Positions 15,770-24,761 of a stretch of DNA of 64,000 nt are shown one piece after another. A program made the position numbers and the translations under genes. A model generated the notes under the pieces. The model searched no databases. It saw only the letters and a list, made by a program, of their open reading frames with translations, and was not told the origin of the DNA. Location: NCBI GenBank assembly GCA_964450405.1, contig CAYVCQ010000025.1, positions 1-64,000 on the forward strand, read 5' to 3'. Each line of letters starts with the position of its first letter. Positions within the stretch are counted from its first letter, which is position 1. The stretch comes from WRGT01 sp964450405. GTDB taxonomy: Bacteria; Spirochaetota; UBA4802; UBA5550.

Positions 15770-18555
15770 CCCCCGAAGAAAAGAATGAAATCATAATTCA
15801 GATTCAGGCGATGAAGGATAAGTTTACCGCTTATAACGGTGCTAAAATCAACGCCCTGACTGCTTCTCTTTCATCTCCGGAACTTATTAATCTGTTTAAT
15901 TACATACCGTTCCTTTTCACAGTAAATCTCCCGGAATTCCCCGGATACATGAAGGAGATAACAATCCCTCTTGGTATTGAAAACTATCAGGTTCCGCCCA
16001 AACTTCAGTCTCAGCTTAAAATTTCAAATCCGTCATTCTCAATACCAAAGTCTTCGGCAGCCGACCCGTTGATCCGGCTATTTGCTCTTATCGGCAGCGC
16101 CGGCACCATTGCCTTTACGCCCGATTCGGATCTTGACTTCTGGATTTGCGGCAGGTTCAGCACAATTGATGCGGAGTCAATGAACCTCCTTCACCACAAG
16201 TGCAGGATTATTGAAAAATGGGTTGCTGAAACTCATAAAAAAGAGGTCCATTTTTTTCTCAATGACATAGACAGTATAAAACTTAATATCTTTGACGAGG
16301 ATGAAGAGTACGGACTTTCAGGAACCTCTCTTGGACAGATGCTGAAAGAGGAATTCTACAGAAGTTCAATTATAATAAACAATGTGGTTCCCTTCTGGTG
16401 GGCAGTACCGGCGGACTGCACCGACGATCAGTACGCACAATGGCTCCAGGCACTTGAGGGAACTCCTCATGAAAAGGTATATGTTGATCTTGGAAACATT
16501 GCAGGGATAAACAAGGGTGATTTTTTAATTGCAGCACTGTTTCAGATAATAAAATCTCTGGGGAACCCCTTTAAATCGATTATCAAACTTGGACTGCTGG
16601 AACGCTACATCAACGATGATAAAAAAAATCCCTTCATCAGCAATATCATCAAGAGGAATATTCACGAGGGAAAAACCGACAAGTTCAGCGTGGATGCATA
16701 CTGCATAATGTTTGACCAGGTATACAACTATTACCAGGGACGCGCCGATGACATGACCACACTAAATATTATCAAAACATGTTTTTATCTCAAAGTAAAT
16801 CCCCGTCTTTCATTGAGTGAAAAGAAAACAGGCGAGGCAAATTTCCATGAGATAATGCTTCAGTATACAAAAAAATGGGGATGGGATAACGACACCATCA
16901 AACATGTTGATAATTTTGAAAGCTGGGATATCGAATCTACCAACAAGATGATGAACAACACAAAGAAAGTAATCCTGAAGGGATATAAGAATATTCTGGG
17001 AGCGCTCGGTTCCGAGATCAATGCCGGATCAATTGACCGGAATTCGCTACTTGCTATTAATCGAAAAATATATTCACACTTCAATCCGGAAGATAACAAG
17101 ATTGACAATACTCTTAACTTTAAAAAATATCCACCGGAAAAACTTCTCTCCCTCGACTATGTAAGAGATGTTAAAGGGACAGAAACCTGGTATCTTAATA
17201 AACGGGTTATCATCAATGACCGGGCTGTCAAGGTTCTCATTAGAAAAAGTCCGCACCTTATTTCTCTGATAGTATGGATAAGTCTTAACGGTCTTTATCA
17301 GAAGGATTTTTCCAGACTTGATATAGAACAGGGTTTTTATCACATGGATTCCAACTATGTAAGGGATCTTATATCCGAACTTTCGACATCATTCTCTATT
17401 AAGAGTCTCAATCTTCAGAACAGCTTTTTTCTAAGGGACCCTTTCCCGGTAATGAGCTATATAATAGTGAACCCGTTTTTAAAATACTCAAAAAAAATTG
17501 ATGAATATTACTTTCTCTATCATAACAGCTGGGGAGAAACACGTTTCGAGGTCTTTCATAATGACAATGATCTTCCTGCAATCGCCACCCGTATAATCAA
17601 CGGAGATTTAATCTCCGAAATGGATGATATAAGCGCGCTGCATATTACTGCATCGGAACCATACAGCACTTCCAAGGAATTTCTTACATTAAAATCCACA
17701 ATGAAAACACTGCTGCACTTCTTCGCCGAGAATAAAACTCCGGTTAAGCAGAGATTCATAACAATGCTTGCAAACAGATACACAATCTTTTCAAACACCG
17801 TAAGGGCTGATGGAAATTCATCTGTTTCTTTCGCACAGTTCAGTTCGGAACACCAGATGCTCTATACGATATCGTATAACCGTGGAATTGTAAACCGCAA
17901 CCGCGTTGACGATAAAATTCCCGAGCTTGATTATCTTTCCAAAATTCTGTCCTACAACTCCGATGAATCTGTTAAAATTTTTGTTAACGAGGGGCGTAAA
18001 TACTCGAGGTTTTTTGTATTGAATGAACGGGGCTCACTGATGATGTTCAGGAAAAAGAGCGAATTCCATAATCAGTATCTTGCAGGTCTTCTCTCGTTTG
18101 CGGAAAGTATTGTTGCCGAAGTTACAAGATCCAACCCTGAATCAAATCTTGCTAAAAACAAATTGAAAATTAGAACCTTAACCTTTGAAATTGACAACGC
18201 TGGGAAAAGCACAATAACTGAATTCGACTATACAAACCATGTAGTGCTCAAACAATACCGTGAAAAGAATTTCCCCGTATGTCTATCTTTGCATCTTCTG
18301 GAATCCGGAGATATCGGTTACCGCTTTACACTCCCCGATGGAGAAAACTCTGAAATATTCAGCCGGGCGGATATCGAGAGTGTAAGCCGCGAAATAGCAT
18401 CTCTGATGGAGAGTGTTGAAGAATACAGGTTCTTCCCCACTTCCGTTAACCTTGATAACGCCGAAATAAAAATGTACAGCCAGTTCACATCGTTCGGTTT
18501 TTCCGAGAAGAACCGCTTTGAACTTTTAATAGAAAAGAATCTCGGGATGGTTTAG
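15766..18555 (+). CDS. cyaA: Class I adenylate cyclase
   Basis: A 929-residue protein that aligns well by eye with the catalytic half of enterobacterial CyaA. The nucleotidyltransferase signature is GSAGTIAFTPDSDLDFW (110-126), with D122 and D124 as metal ligands. Family blocks such as FWICG, EEFYRSS, ERYIND, DAYCIMFDQV and TCFYLKVNPRLS follow in the expected order up to about residue 355. It should make cAMP from ATP in the cytoplasm. The C-terminal 500 residues are the regulatory part and resemble the family less. It is coupled to the HD-GYP gene by an ATGA overlap. Confidence 0.9.
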   Translation: MTPEEKNEIIIQIQAMKDKFTAYNGAKINALTASLSSPELINLFNYIPFLFTVNLPEFPGYMKEITIPLGIENYQVPPKLQSQLKISNPSFSIPKSSAADPLIRLFALIGSAGTIAFTPDSDLDFWICGRFSTIDAESMNLLHHKCRIIEKWVAETHKKEVHFFLNDIDSIKLNIFDEDEEYGLSGTSLGQMLKEEFYRSSIIINNVVPFWWAVPADCTDDQYAQWLQALEGTPHEKVYVDLGNIAGINKGDFLIAALFQIIKSLGNPFKSIIKLGLLERYINDDKKNPFISNIIKRNIHEGKTDKFSVDAYCIMFDQVYNYYQGRADDMTTLNIIKTCFYLKVNPRLSLSEKKTGEANFHEIMLQYTKKWGWDNDTIKHVDNFESWDIESTNKMMNNTKKVILKGYKNILGALGSEINAGSIDRNSLLAINRKIYSHFNPEDNKIDNTLNFKKYPPEKLLSLDYVRDVKGTETWYLNKRVIINDRAVKVLIRKSPHLISLIVWISLNGLYQKDFSRLDIEQGFYHMDSNYVRDLISELSTSFSIKSLNLQNSFFLRDPFPVMSYIIVNPFLKYSKKIDEYYFLYHNSWGETRFEVFHNDNDLPAIATRIINGDLISEMDDISALHITASEPYSTSKEFLTLKSTMKTLLHFFAENKTPVKQRFITMLANRYTIFSNTVRADGNSSVSFAQFSSEHQMLYTISYNRGIVNRNRVDDKIPELDYLSKILSYNSDESVKIFVNEGRKYSRFFVLNERGSLMMFRKKSEFHNQYLAGLLSFAESIVAEVTRSNPESNLAKNKLKIRTLTFEIDNAGKSTITEFDYTNHVVLKQYREKNFPVCLSLHLLESGDIGYRFTLPDGENSEIFSRADIESVSREIASLMESVEEYRFFPTSVNLDNAEIKMYSQFTSFGFSEKNRFELLIEKNLGMV

Positions 18556-18568
18556 AGTTCCTGCGAAG

Positions 18569-18596
18569 TTGACTATTTTTTTTATTTTTATATATT
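18569..18596 (+). promoter_or_regulatory. Promoter giving a possibly leaderless pckG mRNA
   Basis: TTGACT at 18569-18574 and TATATT at 18591-18596, spacer 16. The expected start of transcription, about 7 bases after the -10 box, falls on or next to the ATG at 18603. No Shine-Dalgarno is visible before that ATG, which fits a leaderless transcript. The -35 box sits only 14 bases after the adenylate cyclase stop. Confidence 0.45.
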
Positions 18597-18602
18597 CTAT
18601 CC

Positions 18603-20420
18603 ATGAAAACAGAAAATCCGAAACTCCTTGCCTGGGTAAACCACTGGACCACATTATGCCGTCCCGACAGAGTGCATTGGTGCGACGGAACAGATGCAGA
18701 AAATCAGAAACTCCTCGATGAAATGACCGCAAGCGGTGCAGCTGTAAAACTTAATGAAGAGAAGCGGCCGGGATGCTACTATTTCCGCACAGATCCCTCT
18801 GATGTCGCGCGCGTCGAAGAGCGAACTTTTATCTGCAGTGAAAACCGGTCCGACGCCGGACATACAAACAACTGGATGCATCCGGTCGAAATGAAATCCA
18901 TCCTCACTGAAAAATTCAGAGGATGCATGAAGGGGCGTACCATGTACATTATCCCATTTATTATGGGACCTCCCGGGTCTCCGCTGTCTCAAACAGGTGT
19001 GGAGATTACAGATTCACCTTATGTTGTTGTAAATATGCACATAATGACACGAATGGGCGATATAGCAGTCGAACACGCTGTCAACAGTGAATTTATCCCA
19101 TGTGTACACTCGGTCGGAGTACCGCTTCAGCCTGGTGAAACAGATTCCAAATGGCCATGCAGACCAATTTCAGAAAAATATATTGCTCATTTTCCGGGAA
19201 CAAAAGAAATCTGGTCATTCGGTTCAGGCTATGGAGGGAATGCTCTTCTTGGGAAAAAATGTCTAGCACTGCGGATAGCATCTGTTGTGGCCCGCGATCA
19301 TGGCTGGCTTGCAGAGCATATGCTGATTATGGGAGTCACCAGTCCCGATGGTGAGAAGAGATATTTTGCAGCAGCTTTCCCCAGTGCATGCGGCAAAACA
19401 AATCTTGCAATGCTTGTGCCTAAAATTCCCGGATGGAGAGTATCATGTGTTGGAGATGATATTGCCTGGCTCAGTTTCGCGGAAGACGGCAGGCTGCATG
19501 CAATTAATCCTGAAGCAGGATTCTTTGGAGTAGCACCCTTTACTTCTTTTGAAACAAACCCAAATGCAATGCACACTATAAAATCAAATACAATTTTCAC
19601 CAATACCGGACTTACACCTGATAACGATATATGGTGGGAAGGCATCGGCCACGAGATGCCTCACGGTACACTGAACTGGAAAAATGAACCGCACAATCCT
19701 TCATCGTCCGAACCATGCGCTCATGCTAATTCACGATTTACTGCACCGGCATCCCAATGTCCGGCTATTGATGCCGAGTGGGAGAATCCGCAAGGTGTAC
19801 CTCTCTCGGCAATAATCTTCGGAGGACGCCGGTCATCTACAATGCCCGTTGTTCACCAGGCCTATGACTGGAATCATGGTGTTTTCATAGGATCAATCAT
19901 CGGTTCAGAGATAACAGCCGCCGCCATCGGACTGAACATAGGATCAGTACGCCGCGACCCCTTTGCGATGCTTCCATTCTGCGGTTATAATATTGGAGAT
20001 TATTTCGATCACTGGATTAAAACAGGTGAAAACGCCCCCGATAAAACAAAACTGCCTGAGATATTCGCCGTAGACTGGTTCCGCAAAGACAGTGATAATA
20101 ACTGGCTCTGGCCCGGTTACGGAGATAACATCCGTGTTCTCAAATGGATTTTCGAGAGAAGCAGTGGAAAGGGTAAAGCCGTAGAGACACCAATCGGCTA
20201 TCTCCCGGCTGAAAACGCCATAGACTGCAGCGGTTTAGATAGTGTCGAAAATATTACAGAAAACATGAAAGAACTGCTTACTGTACACAAAGAAGATTGG
20301 GAGAGGGAGATTGAACTTATCAGGGAATATTATTCCGGATTCAATCCTCTCCCGGACGAGATAATCCTGCAACTTGACTCACTTGCTGAAAGATTTAAAA
20401 AGTATAATCACATGGTCTAG
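18603..20420 (+). CDS. pckG: Phosphoenolpyruvate carboxykinase, GTP-dependent
   Basis: A 605-residue enzyme of the usual length for the GTP-type family. The nucleotide P-loop with the reactive Cys is FPSACGKTNLAM (about 259-270). GDDIAW is the kinase-2/metal motif, and RPGCYYFRTDPSDVARVE and MGPPGSPLS are substrate-site blocks. It converts oxaloacetate and GTP to PEP, CO2 and GDP, the committed step of gluconeogenesis. It stands behind the adenylate cyclase gene but appears to have its own promoter, so cAMP control is only a possibility. Confidence 0.97.
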   Translation: MKTENPKLLAWVNHWTTLCRPDRVHWCDGTDAENQKLLDEMTASGAAVKLNEEKRPGCYYFRTDPSDVARVEERTFICSENRSDAGHTNNWMHPVEMKSILTEKFRGCMKGRTMYIIPFIMGPPGSPLSQTGVEITDSPYVVVNMHIMTRMGDIAVEHAVNSEFIPCVHSVGVPLQPGETDSKWPCRPISEKYIAHFPGTKEIWSFGSGYGGNALLGKKCLALRIASVVARDHGWLAEHMLIMGVTSPDGEKRYFAAAFPSACGKTNLAMLVPKIPGWRVSCVGDDIAWLSFAEDGRLHAINPEAGFFGVAPFTSFETNPNAMHTIKSNTIFTNTGLTPDNDIWWEGIGHEMPHGTLNWKNEPHNPSSSEPCAHANSRFTAPASQCPAIDAEWENPQGVPLSAIIFGGRRSSTMPVVHQAYDWNHGVFIGSIIGSEITAAAIGLNIGSVRRDPFAMLPFCGYNIGDYFDHWIKTGENAPDKTKLPEIFAVDWFRKDSDNNWLWPGYGDNIRVLKWIFERSSGKGKAVETPIGYLPAENAIDCSGLDSVENITENMKELLTVHKEDWEREIELIREYYSGFNPLPDEIILQLDSLAERFKKYNHMV

Positions 20421-20577
20421 TGCTCAGACTGTATGAACATGAAATAATCCAACAACGGAGATGCATGGAATAATATTTGATATTGAAGATATAATTATTA
20501 TTAAAACTCTGTGCCTCTGTGTCTACGTGGCTAATTTCTTAATTTTAATAATAATTTACAATTATGCGGTCTGAATA

Positions 20578-20925
20578 CTAGTCTATTACAGGAAAATATG
20601 TTCTGTCAAATTCATTCTGTGTCATTATTTTAAAAAGTTTGTCAAAGGTAGTAATCTTAAAGGTGCGATGAATATCCTCATTCATATTCATCAGAACAAA
20701 CTCTGTACCGCTGCCGCCGAAGACACGTGATATTTTAATAATTCTGCTTAAACCGAATGAATCAAGATGCGGAATATATTTCAAATCCAGAGCTATAACA
20801 TCAAGATTAGAATTAATATATTTCTTAAAAGTATGATCAAACTCATCAATATCCCCCAGTGATAACTCACCGGAAATAGTGATTGTCACTGTATTTTCTC
20901 TTTCTTCAACATCAATTTTTATCAT
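20578..20925 (-). CDS. STAS-domain protein (anti-sigma antagonist-like), paralogue 1
   Basis: A 115-residue single STAS domain. The phosphorylation-site region is PHLDSFGLSRII (about residues 68-79), with the Ser of the DS(F/S)G motif intact as in SpoIIAA/RsbV-type antagonists. It would bind an anti-sigma kinase when unphosphorylated. AAGGAT lies 7 bases before the ATG. It is a near-identical duplicate of the gene at 21000-21347, including the upstream bases. A SpoIIE-like phosphatase homologue lies at 35453-36745, but it looks catalytically degenerate. Confidence 0.9.
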   Translation of the reverse strand: MIKIDVEERENTVTITISGELSLGDIDEFDHTFKKYINSNLDVIALDLKYIPHLDSFGLSRIIKISRVFGGSGTEFVLMNMNEDIHRTFKITTFDKLFKIMTQNEFDRTYFPVID

Positions 20926-20999
20926 AACATTTATCCTTCTTGTAACTATTAAAAACTGCAGATAATGGTGTTTTCATCCTCATCTGCAGCTCAAGGGTA

Positions 21000-21347
21000 C
21001 TAATCAATTACAGGAAAATATTTTCTGTCAAATTCATCCTGCGTCATTATCTGAAAAAGTTTGTCAAAGGTAGTTGTCGTGAAGGTTTTATGAATATCTT
21101 CATTCATATTTATCAGAACAAACTCTGTACCGCTGCCTCCAAAATCACGGGATACTTTAATAATCCTGTTTAAACCGAAGGAATCAAGATGTGGAATATA
21201 TTTCAGGTCCAGAGCTATTACATCAAGATTAGAATTATTATATTTCTTAAAAGTATGATCAAACTCATCGATATCCCCCAGTGATAAATTACCGGAGATA
21301 CAAACTATCACTATGTTTTCCCTTTCTTCAACATCAATTTTTATCAT
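21000..21347 (-). CDS. STAS-domain protein (anti-sigma antagonist-like), paralogue 2
   Basis: A 115-residue twin of the preceding STAS gene, with the same PHLDSFGLNRII site. I set the start at 21347 because the same AAAGGAT ribosome site and AAATGTT spacer are found before both twins; an in-frame ATG nine codons upstream lacks this context. Differences are scattered conservative substitutions (for example GNLSLGD against GELSLGD), so it is a fairly recent tandem duplication with both copies kept open. Confidence 0.9.
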   Translation of the reverse strand: MIKIDVEERENIVIVCISGNLSLGDIDEFDHTFKKYNNSNLDVIALDLKYIPHLDSFGLNRIIKVSRDFGGSGTEFVLINMNEDIHKTFTTTTFDKLFQIMTQDEFDRKYFPVID

Positions 21348-21465
21348 AACATTTATCCTTTTGTAAGTAATCAAAAACCAGCGGAATTCTGTCTCCGCCG
21401 CGCCGAAGGCGCGGCGGAGAGCAATTTAACCAGTGGTTTATGAGCACTTACATCATTATTAAACT

Positions 21466-22326
21466 CTATCTCTTCAACCCCTCTACAATCGAACTTACCG
21501 TCCAGTCCTGTCTGCATCTAATATTATATCCGAGTCTGCGATAAATCAAGTCCGGTCTTCCGAAAACCATATCACTTATTATATCAATATTATCGTAGCC
21601 TTTATCCAGTAGTCCGCTAACCTCACCCACGGCCTCACTCATTCCGGCGATTCTCTCTTTTATGGTCTTCACAGCATCTTTGAGTATTCCATGATGAGCT
21701 GAGACAAATAATGTCCCCTCTTCGGCAAATTTCAGAAGCAGTTTCAGGGACTCTATCTCCTTAAGATAATCCTCACCTGAGGTAATATAACGTTTCTTCA
21801 CCGGAAGAGGAATAGCATCACCGGAGTACAAAATATTATCAGGCATAATTCGAAAGGCAGTATGTGCCGGAGAGTGTCCCGGTGTCGGAATAACCTCAAT
21901 CGTTCTTCCGCCATCTGTTTCATAAACAGACTCTGCAAGCATAGAGTGTTTAAAAACCTCAGGTCTCCCCCATACATGATCCATGAGCCACGAGACAAAA
22001 GTAAAATCATCAACCTGCTCAGGTGAATAAATATCGGCACCAAGAATTTCCTGAACAATAGTATTCTTCCCGCAGTGATCCTCATGGAGGTGTGTATTCA
22101 GAACCTTCCAATCTCTCCCCTTATCCAGCGTATGAAGAAACTTTAAAAAAGTCTTTCTGTCAGAGTTGTGATTGCCTGTGTCTAAAAATATATTATCCGC
22201 CAGCACGAAGTAACCGGTTATTCCCCACATTCCGAAAAATGTACCGCCGTAACGGAGCAGATACATTCCGTTTAATACTTCAGGCTTTTCGTAACTGAAT
22301 CTTCTTTCTCTCAATTTAAAACTCAT
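21466..22326 (-). CDS. Metallo-beta-lactamase fold hydrolase
   Basis: A 286-residue MBL-fold enzyme. The metal site H79-L-H81-E-D83-H84 is the family HxHxDH motif. Further ligands lie in TPGHSPAHT, ILYSGDAIP and VSAHHG. The order fits glyoxalase II-like hydrolases of unknown substrate. It is cytosolic, as no signal peptide is seen. CCGGAGT precedes the ATG. It is followed on the same strand by the STAS pair after 118 bases, which may or may not share its transcript. Confidence 0.9.
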   Translation of the reverse strand: MSFKLRERRFSYEKPEVLNGMYLLRYGGTFFGMWGITGYFVLADNIFLDTGNHNSDRKTFLKFLHTLDKGRDWKVLNTHLHEDHCGKNTIVQEILGADIYSPEQVDDFTFVSWLMDHVWGRPEVFKHSMLAESVYETDGGRTIEVIPTPGHSPAHTAFRIMPDNILYSGDAIPLPVKKRYITSGEDYLKEIESLKLLLKFAEEGTLFVSAHHGILKDAVKTIKERIAGMSEAVGEVSGLLDKGYDNIDIISDMVFGRPDLIYRRLGYNIRCRQDWTVSSIVEGLKR

Positions 22327-22722
22327 AATAACTCCGGCTAACCCGTTTTCTCAGCAGTAGTATCATTTCACAAATGATTTTGTACTCCGGCTATTGCAGA
22401 CCCTTAATCAGATTCATGATAGACTCCATGAAGTAATCTGTTCCTGAAATATTTATTCCATTAAGATAACCGGTATTTCATAAAACAGAACGCCCGGAAT
22501 TTCATGCTCACCGTGAAAGAGTTTGCACTATTTAAATTTAAACTTTTAAAAGCAATTGCTCTATATCACCACCACAATGATTCACCCATACAAATTATCC
22601 CGACAAGGCACTACATGGTTAATCATTTTCTCAATTTGCAAACATTAATTATTACTCTATTTAAAAAGTTTGCTTCCTTCAAATATACTGAGTTTTAAGA
22701 CGGAGTCAATCCTGCTTTTGAC

Positions 22723-22854
22723 ATGGAAAGGCTTATTACAGCTGGTGCATCTATTGCTGTTATCTTCATTTTCACATTGATGCTTACACATGTAAATCTT
22801 ATAGTGACAGGATTAGAATACAGCGCAAAGGTCTTTTTGAATAATACAGAATGA
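22723..22854 (+). pseudogene. Small membrane-segment ORF, probably a gene remnant
   Basis: A 43-codon frame with one strong hydrophobic segment (GASIAVIFIFTLMLTHVNLIV). The frame stays open upstream to about 22700 (G-V-N-P-A-F-D before the Met), and no Shine-Dalgarno is seen, so this reads like the end of a lost longer gene. Its TGA overlaps the ATGATG of the next broken frame, as coupled genes do. The whole of 22327-23447 carries no intact gene. Confidence 0.35.
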
Positions 22855-23122
22855 TGAATCGGGCAGCCGGGCAGACATTCGAATTTAAAGGAACATCTAA
22901 AGAGACACTTTTTAATGGAGAGAGGAGGAACTGAAAAAATTCCCTGAAAAGTATAGAAATATTAATACAGAGACAAACTCCTTTCTATCCGTCAAAGATG
23001 ACAAGGGAGGTCTCCTCAAAAACGATATTAAATACGAAACATGGTTAAATGCTTCAACTAATTTAACTTTAACCGGTGAAAAATATATGATATACGGCAT
23101 TTTTTATGTTATAAAAGAATAA
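22851..23122 (+). pseudogene. Frameshifted ORF of unknown function
   Basis: ATGATG at 22851 opens a frame of 27 codons ending at TGA 22932. The -1 frame (open 22916-23122) then continues with ELKKFPEKYRNINTETNSF and ends KYMIYGIFYVIKE at the stop at 23120-23122. Joined, they would make about 90 residues. There is no slippery heptamer inside the overlap, so a small deletion or insertion is more likely than programmed frameshifting. AGGAGG at the junction is an internal ribosome-site look-alike. No family was recognised. Confidence 0.4.
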
Positions 23123-23199
23123 AAGAAATAACATAAACTATCTATTTAAAGTTTTCATCTACTGAAAACAGAATATCTGTGACTAAAGGGGCAGAACCA

Positions 23200-23245
23200 T
23201 GCAAAAGCCCTTCAGGGCTTCAAGTATTCACTCTTTAAGAGTAAA
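23200..23245. other. Two small palindromes in a gene-poor stretch
   Basis: AAGCCC-TTCA-GGGCTT and ACTCTT-T-AAGAGT lie side by side. They are not followed by a T tract on the plus strand. The surrounding bases up to 23447 are very AT-rich and form the upstream region of the OmpL47-like gene. Possible attenuator or remnant; no function assigned. Confidence 0.3.
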
Positions 23246-23447
23246 AAAACAGCTCTGTGAATGCCTTAAAGCCTGTATTTTGGAGATAAAAACTTTTATT
23301 TTTAAATATTTTAATTAATTTTAATTGATTAAAAATATATACTATTTAATAATACCTTATAAAAGTATGATATTCATATAAAATCAAAGCTTAGGGATAT
23401 CTATTAAAAAGAATTAAAGTGTTAATAATTTATTTTGGAGGTTTTCA

Positions 23448-24647
23448 ATGAAAAAAGTTTCAATATTATCTTTGTTCATCTTTTCAGCATTCATCCTAAT
23501 ATCAGGTGCTGCAATGTCTCAGGATGCTGTTACTGAAGAAAAAGCTGCTGTAAAAACTGAAGACAAAGCTGCTGTTACTACAGAAGAAAAAGCTGCAGTA
23601 AAAACTGAAGAAAAGGCTGCTGTTACTACAGAAGAAAAAGCTGCAGTAAAAACTGAAGAGAAAGCTGCTGTCGATACAGGCAATGTAACTACAGAAGATG
23701 CAGCTGCAAATCATGCTGAAAAAGTTTACGAAAAAGAAGACATTCAGCTTCTTAAAGGCCAGCCTAAAACTTTTACAGACGGCTACAATACTTATGTAAA
23801 TGATAAAGTACGCTTTGAACTTTTCGATCTTGATAATGTTATGAAAGATTCAGTAATGTATAAAATCGACGCAAAAGAAGAACAGAAGTACACTGCACCT
23901 TTCACATTGAGTGACGAGGGAAGCCATGTTATATATTATTACAGTGTTGATAAAATGGGCAACAAAGAATCTCTCAAAGCTCTTAATGTAATAGTTGATA
24001 AGACTGCTCCCGATACTTTAGTAACTATTACAGCTCCATTTTCAAAAAATGGCGACAAGATTTATGCATCAGAAACTTTTACATACAACTACGCATTATC
24101 TTCAAAAGATAACATTTCCGGTGTAGCTGCGGTTACCTACGCTGCTAAAGGTGAAGAACATAAACAGTATGTTAAACCTTTCAGCATAAATTCTATTGCT
24201 CCGGTTATTCTTGAAGTAACATCTGAAGACAGAGTTGGAAACATCACTAAAAAATATACAACAAAAGTTGTAGATGAAAATGGAATCGTTCTTTCAGAAA
24301 ATTTAGCAGATATGAATATTATAGTAGATAAAACATCTCCTGTAGTTGAAGTAAAAGCTGACAAAGAATTTTTCATGAAAGACAAAATGAAAATAGCTTC
24401 AAAAGATTTCAAATATACTATTACCGCTGCTGATGCTGAATCCGGTGTGAAAGCTATCTATTACAGAATGGACAACAAAAGTGATTTTATTCTCTATACA
24501 GGAGAACTTCAGTTCAACACAAACGGTATGCATAAAATTGAAGCTATTGCAAAAGATGCTGTAGGCAATACAAGCAAAGCTACTACACTTGATGTTTTTG
24601 TTGATATAATCCCGGCTGATACAAATATTAAGTTAATAACTGAATAA
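23448..24647 (+). CDS. OmpL47-type surface protein with an EEKAAV repeat spacer
   Basis: A 399-residue exported protein. A signal peptide covers residues 1-25 (cleavage near AAMSQ). Residues 29-80 are an 8-residue tandem repeat (EEKAAVKT/EEKAAVTT), a likely flexible spacer. The rest holds about three Ig-like OmpL47-type units, each ending in GNxxxxxxNVIVDKTAP-like sequence (near residues 165-185, 265-300 and 365-395). OmpL47 domains are best known from Leptospira outer-membrane proteins. A very strong ribosome site (TTTTGGAGG, 7-base spacing) and its own terminator suggest high expression as a monocistronic message. Confidence 0.8.
   Translation: MKKVSILSLFIFSAFILISGAAMSQDAVTEEKAAVKTEDKAAVTTEEKAAVKTEEKAAVTTEEKAAVKTEEKAAVDTGNVTTEDAAANHAEKVYEKEDIQLLKGQPKTFTDGYNTYVNDKVRFELFDLDNVMKDSVMYKIDAKEEQKYTAPFTLSDEGSHVIYYYSVDKMGNKESLKALNVIVDKTAPDTLVTITAPFSKNGDKIYASETFTYNYALSSKDNISGVAAVTYAAKGEEHKQYVKPFSINSIAPVILEVTSEDRVGNITKKYTTKVVDENGIVLSENLADMNIIVDKTSPVVEVKADKEFFMKDKMKIASKDFKYTITAADAESGVKAIYYRMDNKSDFILYTGELQFNTNGMHKIEAIAKDAVGNTSKATTLDVFVDIIPADTNIKLITE
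23532..23672 (+). repeat. In-frame 24-bp tandem repeat (48-bp higher-order unit)
   Basis: About six copies of a 24-bp unit coding for EEKAAV(K/T)T lie inside the OmpL47-like gene. Units alternate between a K-type and a T-type, so near-identical blocks recur every 48 bp. Such arrays change length by slippage or recombination and would vary the spacer between the signal peptide and the Ig-like domains. Confidence 0.75.
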
Positions 24648-24656
24648 TCAGTTTAG

Positions 24657-24692
24657 CAAAGGCGGTACGTTTTCAAACGGCCGCTTTTGTTT
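24657..24692 (+). terminator. Rho-independent terminator after the OmpL47-like gene
   Basis: CAAAGGCGG...CGTTT pairs imperfectly with AAACGGCCGCTTTTG around a short loop and is followed by T-rich sequence. It lies 10 bases after the stop codon. Confidence 0.6.
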
Positions 24693-24761
24693 ATTAAATA
24701 ACAACTAAACCAGGCAGGTCGATTAATCAGCAGGATTAATCCTGTTAACAGGAGGTCATCT

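Noticed and set aside
20508..20535. The string CTCTGTGCCTCTGTGTCTACGTGG
   Set aside because: Resembles short strings seen scattered in many environmental genomes; a single copy here, so no claim is made.
22504..22698. A 64-codon frame in the gene-poor stretch
   Set aside because: No ribosome site, no recognisable fold, low-complexity Phe/Lys/Leu composition; treated as chance.
22916..22932. Programmed -1 frameshift joining the two broken frames
   Set aside because: There is an AGGAGG near the junction, but no X-XXY-YYZ heptamer lies in the overlap window; the AAAAAAT run comes after the stop.
23532..23672. CRISPR-like or VNTR array
   Set aside because: The repeats are in-frame coding units without spacers and there are no cas genes.
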